A stretch of DNA of 64,000 nt from CAKZKT01 sp034434235 (GTDB taxonomy: Bacteria; Chloroflexota; Anaerolineae; CG2-30-64-16). This document shows, one piece after another, positions 50,235 through 58,776 of the stretch. The translations under genes were made by a program, and so were the position numbers. Where the stretch lies: contig DAOTZV010000098.1 of the NCBI GenBank assembly GCA_034434235.1, positions 42,700 to 106,699 on the forward strand, written 5' to 3'. Position 1 is the stretch's first letter, and every line of letters starts with the position of its first letter. The notes beneath the pieces are model-generated. The model was not told the DNA's origin. It was given only the letters and a program-made list of their open reading frames with translations, and did not search any database.

Positions 50235-51275
50235 TCACCTCATATCCCAGATAGCGGTGTGTGCGTCGTGCGCCATGTGGGTCACCCAATCCCACGGCGT
50301 CTGCGGCCTCACCTGGCCCACGCCATCCACGAACAGATTGGCGGGCGCGCACGACGGCACAAGCAACTTCAGCGCACGCGGGACGACCTCGATGATCACC
50401 GGCGTGTAGCCGATGGCGTCGCCGTCTACATGCACCGGCAAGGGCCGATAGGTTTGCACTTCCACCCGTTGCGCCTGGTAGAACTCCACTTTGGGATCTC
50501 CGACATGGAGCCCCAGGATCACCCGTATGGCATGGAGGGCCGTGCGCAGCGGGGTATTGCCCTGAAAGCAGACCACGTCGAGCCGGCCGTCGTCGAGGAG
50601 GGCCGCCGGCGCCATGCGCACGAAGACGCCGTAGAGCTGGATGTTGTTGGCTACCAGCATGATGATGCGCCGGCCGATGCGCCGGCCGTCCACGCGCACG
50701 AGCGCGGCGGTGCCGGCGTAATGTCGCAGCAGGAAGAAGCCGGTCGCCAGGAAGGCCACGATGCCGAGGCGCTTCTTGCGTTCCTGCTCGCGAGCCACCG
50801 CCAGGCTGACCTCGGCATCGAAGCCGACCCCGCCCCAACAAAGGAAGTGATGGCTCGGCCCATGCCCCTTGCGCGGGGTGATCCGACCCACGTCTACCGG
50901 TCGGATCTGGCCTTCGGTCAGGAGCCGCGTGGCCTCCAGGATCGGCCGGGGGTGGAGGCCGCCCGGCACCGGCATGTGCAATTGGCGGGCAAAGACGTTG
51001 CCGGTGCCCGCGGGCAACACAGCCAACGCGGTCTCGGTGCCCACCAGGCCATCCACCGCCTGCGCGATGGTGCCGTCGCCGCCGGCCAGGAATACCGCAT
51101 CGTAGCCGTGCGCCGCGGCCTCGCGCGCGTAAGTGGTCGCGTCGCCGGCCCCGCGCGTCTCCTCGATGGCGATGATCTCCCATCCCTTGCCGGACAGAAA
51201 ATCGGCCGCCTGGCGCACCTCGTCGAGATAGGTCCGCTGGCCGGCCGCCGGGTTGTAGATGATCGAAGCTTTCAT
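50235..51275 (-). CDS. Diacylglycerol/lipid kinase family protein (YegS/DgkB-like)
   Basis: 346 residues. ASIIYNPAAGQRTYL, LAGGDGTIAQAVDGLVG (the catalytic GGDGT) and LPAGTGNVFARQL are the DAGK-catalytic motifs; VGFDAEVSLAVAREQE and VDGDAIGYTP complete the fold. It phosphorylates a lipid (diacylglycerol or similar) at the membrane. Start overlaps the meaB stop by 4 bp (51272-51275). Confidence 0.92.
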   Translation of the reverse strand: MKASIIYNPAAGQRTYLDEVRQAADFLSGKGWEIIAIEETRGAGDATTYAREAAAHGYDAVFLAGGDGTIAQAVDGLVGTETALAVLPAGTGNVFARQLHMPVPGGLHPRPILEATRLLTEGQIRPVDVGRITPRKGHGPSHHFLCWGGVGFDAEVSLAVAREQERKKRLGIVAFLATGFFLLRHYAGTAALVRVDGRRIGRRIIMLVANNIQLYGVFVRMAPAALLDDGRLDVVCFQGNTPLRTALHAIRVILGLHVGDPKVEFYQAQRVEVQTYRPLPVHVDGDAIGYTPVIIEVVPRALKLLVPSCAPANLFVDGVGQVRPQTPWDWVTHMAHDAHTAIWDMR

Positions 51276-52288
51276 GGCGCGTATGTCAACAATCGCGTTG
51301 CGGCCGTATAGGGATCGGTCTCACGGCGGACGACGGCAGCGACGGTCTGCGCGAAGCAATCGGCCGGCAGGCCCGCGAGCAGGGCCTCCCACAGGCGATC
51401 GCGGAGGATGCGCTCGATCTCAGCGGCGGCGCGCGTGGCCTCCCGCCGCGCCCACCCGCCCGTCGCGGTCAGATAAGCGGCATGGCGCTCGATCCATTCC
51501 CGCAGCGCGTCCACGCCATCCCCGTGCAACGCGATCGTCTTCTGGATCGGCGGCAACCAGGAGCCGTCCTCCTGGGGGCCGGGTTGCGGCCGGGCATGGG
51601 GCGTCGGCGGTCCGGCCGCCCGATGATGGCCCGTCGTCGCGGGCGCCAGGCCCTGCATCATCTGCAACGCCAGGACCGTGCGATCGGCGCCCTCCCGGTC
51701 GGCCTTGTTGACCGCGAAGATGTCGGCGATCTCCAACACGCCGGCTTTGATCGCCTGCACCTCGTCGCCCAGGCCGGGCGCCTCGACCACGACCGTCGTA
51801 TGCGCGGCGCTGGCGATGTCCACCTCGGCCTGGCCCACGCCGACCGTCTCGACCAGGATGCGTGCAAAGCCGGCCGCATCGAGCACCGAGATCACATCGG
51901 CCGTAGCGCGGGCCAGGCCGCCCAAACTGCCGCGGGTGGCCATGCTGCGGATGAAGATGCCCGGATCGCCCGCCAGATCGCGCATCCGCACCCGGTCGCC
52001 GAGCAGCGCGCCGCCGGAAAACGGGCTGGTGGGATCTACGGCGATCACTCCTACCGTGTGGCCTTGCGCCCGGTAGGCGCGGGCCAGCGCGTTGACCAGC
52101 GTGGATTTGCCGGTGCCGGGCGCGCCCGTGATGCCGATCACGTGGGCGCGGCCGGTATGGGCGTAAAGCGCGCTCAGCAGGGCCGGCGCTTCGGCCGCGT
52201 CATCTTCGACCAGGGAAATGACGCGAGCCAGCGCGCGCCGGTTGCCGGCGAGCAGGGCGCTGAGGAGGGCATCGGCAGTTCGTTCCAT
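51272..52288 (-). CDS. meaB: Methylmalonyl-CoA mutase-associated GTPase MeaB
   Basis: 338 residues. GAPGTGKST (55-63) is the P-loop, VIAVDPTSPFSGGALLGDRVRM is the switch I region, ILVETVGVGQAEVDIA switch II, and AVNKADREGAD the guanine-specificity NKxD. MeaB is a GTPase chaperone that loads and protects the B12 cofactor of the mutase. A Pro/His/Gly-rich insertion (PPTPHARPQPGPQEDG) follows the NKxD helix. It sits 11 bp downstream of the mutase small subunit, the classical arrangement. Confidence 0.94.
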   Translation of the reverse strand: MERTADALLSALLAGNRRALARVISLVEDDAAEAPALLSALYAHTGRAHVIGITGAPGTGKSTLVNALARAYRAQGHTVGVIAVDPTSPFSGGALLGDRVRMRDLAGDPGIFIRSMATRGSLGGLARATADVISVLDAAGFARILVETVGVGQAEVDIASAAHTTVVVEAPGLGDEVQAIKAGVLEIADIFAVNKADREGADRTVLALQMMQGLAPATTGHHRAAGPPTPHARPQPGPQEDGSWLPPIQKTIALHGDGVDALREWIERHAAYLTATGGWARREATRAAAEIERILRDRLWEALLAGLPADCFAQTVAAVVRRETDPYTAATRLLTYAP

Positions 52289-52299
52289 CGTCGCCGATC

Positions 52300-52698
<399 letters not shown>

Positions 52699-52792
52699 GC
52701 TCTGCCACTCCTCCTTCTCTTGGCGGCGATTGTATCACGATGTGACCGCGATGCCAATGTGGCGCCCAACCTTGCGGCCGCCCGGCTCGCCA

Positions 52793-54475
52793 TCAAAAGA
52801 ACACCGGCTCCTGATATTCGCCGAACACCTGCCGCAACACGCCGGTGATCTCGCCCAACGTGGCATAGGCGTTTACGGCCTCCAGGATGGGGTACATCAG
52901 GTTCGTGTGGCTATCCTGGGCCGCGTCGAGCAGGCGGCGGAGGGCGGCCTGGACCGCGGCGTTGTCCCGCTCGGCCCGCACCCGGCGCAACCGCGCCACC
53001 TGCCGCTCGTAGCCGTGGGGGTCCATCTCCAGCAGCGGAATCGTCAACGGCTCATCGGCCACATAGGCGTTCACGCCGACCACCGTCCGCTCGCCGGTGT
53101 CTATCTCGTGCTGGTAGCGGAACGCGGCCTCGGCGATCTCGCGTTGCTGGAAGCCGGCCTCAATGGCCGGGATGACACCGCCCAGGGCTTCGATGCGGCG
53201 GAAGTATTCCTCAGCTTCCCGTTCCAGCCGGTCGGTCAGGGCCTCGACGTAGAACGAGCCGCCCAGCGGATCGAGCGTGTTGGCGACGCCGGTCTCCTCG
53301 GCGATCACCTGCTGGGTGCGCAGGGCGATGGTGACCGCCTTCTCGGAGGGGAGCGCCAGCGCCTCGTCCATGCTGTTGGTGTGCAGGCTCTGGGCGCCGC
53401 CGAGCACGGCCGCCAGCGCCTGGAGCGCCACCCGCACGATGTTCACCTCCGGCTGCTGCGCGGTCAGGCTGACGCCCGACGTCTGCGCGTGCGTGCGCAA
53501 CATCCACGAGCGCGGATCGCGCGCACCGTACTTTTCGCGCATCGTCCGCGCCCAGATCCGTCGCGCGGCGCGGAACTTGGCGATCTCCTCGAAGAACTCG
53601 TTATGGACGTTGAAGAAGAAGGAGAGCCGCGGCGCGAACTCGTCTATCCCCAGGCCGCGGGCCAGCGCCGCCTCCACGTACGCGAAGCCGTTGGCCAGGG
53701 TGAAGGCCAGCTCCTGGCCGGCCGTCGCGCCCGCCTCGCGGATGTGATAGCCGGAGATGCTGATCGTGTTCCAGCGCGGCATCTCGCGGGTGCCGAACTC
53801 GATCGTGTCCACGACCAGGCGCAGCGAGGGCCGGGGCGGGAACAGGAACTCCTTTTGGGCGATGAACTCCTTCAGGATGTCGTTTTGGATCGTGCCGCCG
53901 AGCGCTTGCCGTGGAATGCCGCGCTTTTCGGCCGCCGCAATGTACATCGCCCAGATCGTCGCGGCCGGGCCGTTGATGGTCATCGAGGTCGTCACCCGGT
54001 CGAGCGGAAGGCCGTCCAGCAGCACCTCCATATCGGCCAGCGACGACACGGCCACGCCGCACTTGCCGAACTCGCCCATGGCCTGAGGTGCATCGGTGTC
54101 GTAGCCGTACAGGGTCGGCATGTCGAACGCGATCGAAAGGCCGGTCTGTCCCTGGCTCAACAGATACTTGAAGCGCGCATTGGTCTCCTCGGCAGTGCCG
54201 AAGCCGGCAAACATACGCATGGTCCACAGCTTGCCGCGGTAGCCGGTCGGATGAAGGCCGCGGGTGAAGGGATAACAGCCCGGCAGGCCCAGATCGCGGC
54301 CATAGTCCAGATCGGCCACGTCGGCCGGCGTATAGAGCCGATTGACCGGCGCGCCGGAGATCGTGGTGAAGGCGCTGCGACGTTCCGGCAGGCGAGATCG
54401 GCTGCGTCGCACATCGGTAGATTCCCATTGTTCGACGGCCGCTCGAATCAGACGGATCTTCGACTGGTCGTACAT
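52793..54475 (-). CDS. mcmA: Methylmalonyl-CoA mutase large (catalytic barrel) subunit
   Basis: 560 residues. RLYTPADVADLDYGRDLGLPGCYPFTRGLHPTGYRGKLWTMRMFAGFGTAEETNARFKYLL is the substrate-channel segment, with SIAFDMPTLYGYDTD and MTINGPAATIWAMYIAAAEKRG further motifs, and HTNSMDEALALPSEKAVTIALRTQQVIAEETGVANTLDPLGGSFYVE close to the barrel end. It lacks the B12 domain, supplied by mcmB 94 bp downstream. AGGAGG lies 6 nt before the ATG. It lies 34 bp after the AcnX gene. Confidence 0.95.
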   Translation of the reverse strand: MYDQSKIRLIRAAVEQWESTDVRRSRSRLPERRSAFTTISGAPVNRLYTPADVADLDYGRDLGLPGCYPFTRGLHPTGYRGKLWTMRMFAGFGTAEETNARFKYLLSQGQTGLSIAFDMPTLYGYDTDAPQAMGEFGKCGVAVSSLADMEVLLDGLPLDRVTTSMTINGPAATIWAMYIAAAEKRGIPRQALGGTIQNDILKEFIAQKEFLFPPRPSLRLVVDTIEFGTREMPRWNTISISGYHIREAGATAGQELAFTLANGFAYVEAALARGLGIDEFAPRLSFFFNVHNEFFEEIAKFRAARRIWARTMREKYGARDPRSWMLRTHAQTSGVSLTAQQPEVNIVRVALQALAAVLGGAQSLHTNSMDEALALPSEKAVTIALRTQQVIAEETGVANTLDPLGGSFYVEALTDRLEREAEEYFRRIEALGGVIPAIEAGFQQREIAEAAFRYQHEIDTGERTVVGVNAYVADEPLTIPLLEMDPHGYERQVARLRRVRAERDNAAVQAALRRLLDAAQDSHTNLMYPILEAVNAYATLGEITGVLRQVFGEYQEPVFF

Positions 54476-54509
54476 CAGAACCTCCTTGTTCTTTCGCCAG
54501 CTCAGGAGC

Positions 54510-55799
54510 TCAAGATCGCTCGGACCGCCACTCGCCCGTGAGCGCGGCATCCAGGCACTGCTCCAGGTCGCCGAAGCGCATGCGCACGCCGCTGTGCATG
54601 GGCGCGTAGCAGGCCATCTTGCCGGCGTTGGTCGCCATCGAGCGCACGTTCAACATGTGCATCGGCGCCACCACCGCGCATGTATCGGCCACCACTTCGC
54701 CGCCGGCCGCCTCGATGGCCTGGACGTAGCCCAGCTCGGCCGCGGCCCGGCGCGTGATCTCGCCGGTCGTCACCCACAGCCGGGTGGCCAGCCGCTTGCC
54801 GCGCACATATTCGGCCACCTGCTGGATCTCCGTCAGGCTCGCGTGGGGACAGCCGATGGTGACCAGATCGATCTGCCGCAGGTCGGGGTCGGCGTCCATC
54901 ACCCGATAGGCTTCGTCCAGGCTCTCGACGACCAGGCGCCGGGCGTCGGGCCGGATGAGCGCCTCGCCCAGGTCGCGCGCTTCGGGAGTATAGCCGGCGA
55001 TGTGATAGAGAGCCACCGCGCCATAAGCCGCCAGTCCCGCGCCGAGGGTCTTGAGGCGGTCGGAGGCGGCCCCTATCCCCGGCCCTTCCTCCGAATTCGG
55101 GGAAGAAGCAAGGGCGGGGGCCAGGTCCGCGAACCACGGCACGCCGTTGCCCACGGCCTTGCCGACGATGTAGCTCAGCGCGCCGAAGTCGGCCACCGAC
55201 CTGACGGGGCAACGCACCTCCACGATCCAGTTGGCGCGACGATTTTCGTCCAGCAGATAGCCGTAGCGGGCGGTGCGTCCGACGATGGCCGCGGCGAGGG
55301 CGCTGGGGCCGCCCTCGCGGTTGCTGCGCGCGCCGATCACCGAGTTGGCATAGGCCACCGCGCTCGATTCGGCCCAGGCCAACACATCGCCGCGACGGGG
55401 CCGGTAGTCGGCAAACAGGTAGGGGGTACAGCTCATCGTCGGCGTGACGCCCATCTTGACGAACGCGTCGATCACGCTGAGCTGGGGCGCCGCGAAGTCG
55501 CGGCCGATGCCCCACGCCTGCCATTTGCCGCGCTCCATGCCCATGGGGTTGAGCGTGGTGGGCACGCGCACCCGCGCACCCTCGTCGGCCCAATCGTTCA
55601 GGAAAGCCACGCCGGCATCGCCGATGTTCTTGTATGACACCCCGGCGATCTGGGCATGTTTGATGGGGACCAGGTCGGCCGCGCCGTAGATGCGCGCCAG
55701 CGCCACCACGATCTCCATCGCGCGGCGAACGCCCGGGCCCTCGGCGCCGGCCAACATGGCCTCCTCTTCCGCGGTCAAACGCAACACATCAGCCGTCAC
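54510..55799 (-). CDS. Aconitase X (AcnX) large-subunit-type hydrolyase
   Basis: 429 residues. The AcnX features IKHAQIAGVSYKNIGDAGVAFLNDW, VRVPTTLNPMGMERGKW, MSCTPYLFADYRPRRGDVLAWAESSAVAYANSVIGARSNREGG and DTCAVVAP (C-terminal Cys) are present. Members dehydrate mevalonate phosphate or cis-3-hydroxyproline using an Fe-S or iron site. The small swivelling (DUF126) subunit normally required is neither fused nor next to it. A short insertion (LASSPNSEEGPGIGAAS) is encoded by a near-palindrome around CCGAATTCGG (55091-55100). It starts the mutase operon. Confidence 0.88.
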   Translation of the reverse strand: MTADVLRLTAEEEAMLAGAEGPGVRRAMEIVVALARIYGAADLVPIKHAQIAGVSYKNIGDAGVAFLNDWADEGARVRVPTTLNPMGMERGKWQAWGIGRDFAAPQLSVIDAFVKMGVTPTMSCTPYLFADYRPRRGDVLAWAESSAVAYANSVIGARSNREGGPSALAAAIVGRTARYGYLLDENRRANWIVEVRCPVRSVADFGALSYIVGKAVGNGVPWFADLAPALASSPNSEEGPGIGAASDRLKTLGAGLAAYGAVALYHIAGYTPEARDLGEALIRPDARRLVVESLDEAYRVMDADPDLRQIDLVTIGCPHASLTEIQQVAEYVRGKRLATRLWVTTGEITRRAAAELGYVQAIEAAGGEVVADTCAVVAPMHMLNVRSMATNAGKMACYAPMHSGVRMRFGDLEQCLDAALTGEWRSERS

Positions 55800-55900
55800 G
55801 GCCCATCTCCTCCATGCTCCGAGTCAGATCACGTCGGATATCTTGAGAGCGCAGACGAGGGAACATGCCTTCGCCTCCTCTGCATCGTTGCTCGCAAGAG

Positions 55901-55928
55901 ATTGTAGCATACGGCCCAGGCTTTGCAA
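55901..55928 (-). promoter_or_regulatory. Promoter of the AcnX-mutase-MeaB unit
   Basis: On the minus strand TTGCAA (55928-55923), 16-nt spacer, TACAAT (55906-55901) preceded by TGC, an extended -10. It is divergent from the nuo promoter 32 bp away. Confidence 0.7.
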
Positions 55929-55959
55929 GTGTGCCAAAAGCGTGATAACCCGCGTCGGT

Positions 55960-55989
55960 TTGACAAAGTACGGCGGTTCGTGATAGACT
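55960..55989 (+). promoter_or_regulatory. Promoter of the nuo operon
   Basis: TTGACA (55960-55965) and TAGACT (55984-55989) with an 18-nt spacer. The leader to nuoA would be about 60 nt. Confidence 0.7.
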
Positions 55990-56057
55990 GTGCAAGCTGC
56001 CAGCGGCAATAGGAATTACTCGCTGCCGCATCCTTCCATATCTGGCGGAGTCAGGTC

Positions 56058-56414
56058 ATGCCCGAAAGCTATCTGCCTATCCTGGTCATGGTGGTCGTTG
56101 CGGGCGGATTTGCCGCGATCGCGTTGGGCGTTTCAGCCCTCCTTGGCCCTAAACGCCATACTCCCGCCAAAGACATCCCTTACGAATCCGGCATTCTGCC
56201 GCTCGGCGATGCGCGCCGCCGTTTCCCGGTCCAGTTCTACGTCGTTGCCGTGTTGTTCATCCTGTTCGACGTTGAGGTGATCCTGATGTATCCGTGGGCG
56301 GTCGCCGCGCGCAAGCTGGGCCTCTTCGGGCTGATCGAGGTGGGCATCTTCCTTGTCATTCTGCTCGTCGGCTTTGTCTATGCCTGGAAGAACGACGCGT
56401 TCAAATGGCAATGA
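56058..56414 (+). CDS. nuoA: NADH-quinone oxidoreductase subunit A
   Basis: 118 residues, three spans. PYESGILPLGDARRRFPVQFYVVAVLFILFDVEVILMYPWA is the NuoA signature with the conserved Glu/Asp in the second helix. It joins the membrane arm of complex I to the peripheral arm. First gene of the nuo operon, 50 bp before nuoB. Confidence 0.96.
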   Translation: MPESYLPILVMVVVAGGFAAIALGVSALLGPKRHTPAKDIPYESGILPLGDARRRFPVQFYVVAVLFILFDVEVILMYPWAVAARKLGLFGLIEVGIFLVILLVGFVYAWKNDAFKWQ

Positions 56415-56464
56415 ACGCCCCATACCCAAATATCTGATATCCGATCCCCAATGCGGAGCATCTC

Positions 56465-56962
56465 ATGGGCCTTGAAGAACGTCTTCCCGATCAGGGTTTC
56501 ATAACGACCACTCTGGAGCAGGCGGTCAATTGGGGCCGCAAGTTCTCGCTCTTTCCTCTGACGTTTGGCCTGGCCTGCTGCGCCATCGAGCAGATCGCGT
56601 CCGGCGTGGCCCGGTTCGACATCAGCCGCTTCGGCTCGGAGGTGTTTCGCCCTTCCCCGCGCCAGGCCGATCTGCTGATCGTCTCGGGCCGGGTGAGCAA
56701 CAAGATGGCGCCCGTGATCAAGCAGCTCTACGAGCAGATGCTCGAACCGAAATGGGTGATCGCCATGGGCATTTGCGCCAGCGCCGGCGGCCCGTTTAAC
56801 AACTATGCGATCATCCAGGGCGTGGACAAGATCATCCCGGTGGATGTCTACGTGCCGGGTTGTCCGCCCCGTCCCGAGGCGTTGCTCTACGCGATCACGT
56901 TGCTGCAGAAGAAGATCCAACAGGAGAAGTTTCGCGATCGCGCATACGGACGGCAGAAGTAG
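56465..56962 (+). CDS. nuoB: NADH-quinone oxidoreductase subunit B
   Basis: 165 residues. LACCAIEQIASG (two Cys), MGICASAGGPFNNY and VYVPGCPPRPEALLYAI give the four Cys of Fe-S cluster N2, the last in the electron chain before quinone. Extra-length tail is absent. A perfect palindrome of the R1 family follows its stop before nuoCD. Confidence 0.96.
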   Translation: MGLEERLPDQGFITTTLEQAVNWGRKFSLFPLTFGLACCAIEQIASGVARFDISRFGSEVFRPSPRQADLLIVSGRVSNKMAPVIKQLYEQMLEPKWVIAMGICASAGGPFNNYAIIQGVDKIIPVDVYVPGCPPRPEALLYAITLLQKKIQQEKFRDRAYGRQK

Positions 56963-56963
56963 C

Positions 56964-56989
56964 GTAGGGCGAACTTGAGTTCGCCCTAC
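56964..56989. repeat. R1-family palindrome GTAGGGCGAACT between nuoB and nuoCD
   Basis: GTAGGGCGAACT (56964-56975), TG, AGTTCGCCCTAC (56978-56989): perfect 12-bp arms. The core equals the arrays at 305 and 3407 (TARGGCGA). It lies between two genes of one operon. Confidence 0.9.
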
Positions 56990-57015
56990 CGACCAGTCCA
57001 TTGTAGGATTCACGC

Positions 57016-58767
57016 ATGGCACAACTCAATCCCATCGTCGAGAAGCTTCGTTCGCAGTTCGGCGCGGCCATCCAGGCCGTGGCCGAGTTCCGCGGGGAGA
57101 CCACGGTCGAGGTGGCGCCGAAGGATGTGGTGCCGGTGGCCCGTTTCCTGCGGGACGATCCCGAGCTGCGCTTCGACCACCTGGAAGACCTCACCTCGGT
57201 AGATCGCAGTCGTTATCCGGGCCTGGCATCGGCCCCGCGATTTGCCGTCGTCTATCAGCTCCTTTCGACTCGCAGCGGCCAACGGATCCGGCTCAAGGCG
57301 CCGGTGGCGGGCGACAGTCCCGCCGTGCCCACGATCACCGGCTTGTGGCCGGGCGCGAACTGGCACGAGCGCGAGGTCTACGATCTGATGGGCATCAAAT
57401 TCGAGGGGCATCCCGACCTGCGCCGCATCCTTTTGCCGCACAACTGGCCTAACCACCCGCTGCGCAAAGAGGTGCCGCGCGGGGGCGAGCCGGTGCCGTT
57501 CTCGATGACCTGGGAAGACGAAGAGTTTCGCTCGTTCGGCACGCAGATCATCGAACCGAAGGCGGTGCAGACGGTGCCGCCCAAACAGGCCGACGCCAAC
57601 CGGCACATGATCCTGAACATGGGGCCGCAACACCCCTCGACCCACGGCGTGCTGCGCGTCATCGTGGAGCTGGACGGCGAACGGGTGGTGGCGGCCTATC
57701 CCGACATCGGCTATCTGCATTCCGGCTTCGAAAAGCAGGCCGAGAGCATCCGCTACAAGGACTTCACCCCCTACACCGACCGCTCGGACTATGTGTCCTC
57801 GATGTGCACCAACCTGGGCTACGCGCTGGCCGTGGAGAAGCTCATGGGGGTCGAGATTCCCCCGCGGGCGCAGGTGATCCGCGTGATCATGGCCGAGCTG
57901 CAACGCCTGGCCTCGCACCTGCTCTGGCTGGGCACCCACGTGATGGACGCGGCGGGCGTCAGCCACGCGCTGCTGATGTATTGCTTCCGGGAGCGCGAGC
58001 AGATCCTCGACATCCTGGAGCTGGTCAGCGGCGCGCGCATGACGACTTCCTACATCCGCCCCGGCGGCCTGTGGCGGGATGTGCCTCCCAGCTTCGTCGA
58101 GCGCGTCCAGGACGTGCTGCGCACCTTCCCCAAGCGCATCGCGGAATACGAGCGGATGGTCACCGACAACCCCGTGTGGAAGGCGCGCACGGTCGGCGTC
58201 GGCAAGCTGACCACCGAACAGGCGCTGGCGATGGGCGTGACCGGCCCGATGTTGCGGGCCACCGGATTGGCGTTCGACTATCGCAAGGTGCGACCCTACA
58301 GCGGGTACGAGAACTACGACTTCAAGATCCCGACCGCAACCGAAGGGGATACCTACGCCCGCTATCTGGTACGCATCGAAGAGATGAAGCAAAGCCTGCG
58401 CATCATCGAGCAGGCGCTCAAGAACCTGCCCGATGGCCCGGTGTGGACGGCCGACCGCAAGATGGCGTTGCCGCCTCGCCAGGAGCTGGATATCAGCATG
58501 GAAGCGGTGATCCACCATTTCAAGCTGAACACCGAGGGTTTCACGCCGCCCAAGGGCGAGGTCTTCGAGTGCGTCGAGAATCCGCGCGGAGAGATGGGCT
58601 TCTACATCGTCAGCGACGGCACGGCCCATCCCTATCGGCTGCACATGCGCACGCCGTCGTTCGCCAACCTGCAATCCACCGACCTGTTGGCCCGCGGAGG
58701 CTTCATCGCGGACCTGGTGCTGATCATCGGTTCGATAGACATCGTCTTGGGAGATGTGGATCGGTAG
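57016..58767 (+). CDS. nuoCD: NADH-quinone oxidoreductase fused subunit C/D
   Basis: 583 residues. NuoC part: WHEREVYDLMGIKFEGHPDLRRILLPHNWPNHPLRK (117-152). NuoD part from about 195: MGPQHPSTHGVLRVIVELDGE (202-222), IGYLHSGFEKQAE, and TSYIRPGGLWRDVPPSF; the quinone-site His-Tyr pair is available. Fusion is also known in E. coli and some other groups. It provides the N2/quinone interface with NuoB. AGGA-like site is weak (TGTAGGATTC) before the ATG. Confidence 0.95.
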   Translation: MAQLNPIVEKLRSQFGAAIQAVAEFRGETTVEVAPKDVVPVARFLRDDPELRFDHLEDLTSVDRSRYPGLASAPRFAVVYQLLSTRSGQRIRLKAPVAGDSPAVPTITGLWPGANWHEREVYDLMGIKFEGHPDLRRILLPHNWPNHPLRKEVPRGGEPVPFSMTWEDEEFRSFGTQIIEPKAVQTVPPKQADANRHMILNMGPQHPSTHGVLRVIVELDGERVVAAYPDIGYLHSGFEKQAESIRYKDFTPYTDRSDYVSSMCTNLGYALAVEKLMGVEIPPRAQVIRVIMAELQRLASHLLWLGTHVMDAAGVSHALLMYCFREREQILDILELVSGARMTTSYIRPGGLWRDVPPSFVERVQDVLRTFPKRIAEYERMVTDNPVWKARTVGVGKLTTEQALAMGVTGPMLRATGLAFDYRKVRPYSGYENYDFKIPTATEGDTYARYLVRIEEMKQSLRIIEQALKNLPDGPVWTADRKMALPPRQELDISMEAVIHHFKLNTEGFTPPKGEVFECVENPRGEMGFYIVSDGTAHPYRLHMRTPSFANLQSTDLLARGGFIADLVLIIGSIDIVLGDVDR

Positions 58768-58776
58768 GAGGAATGA

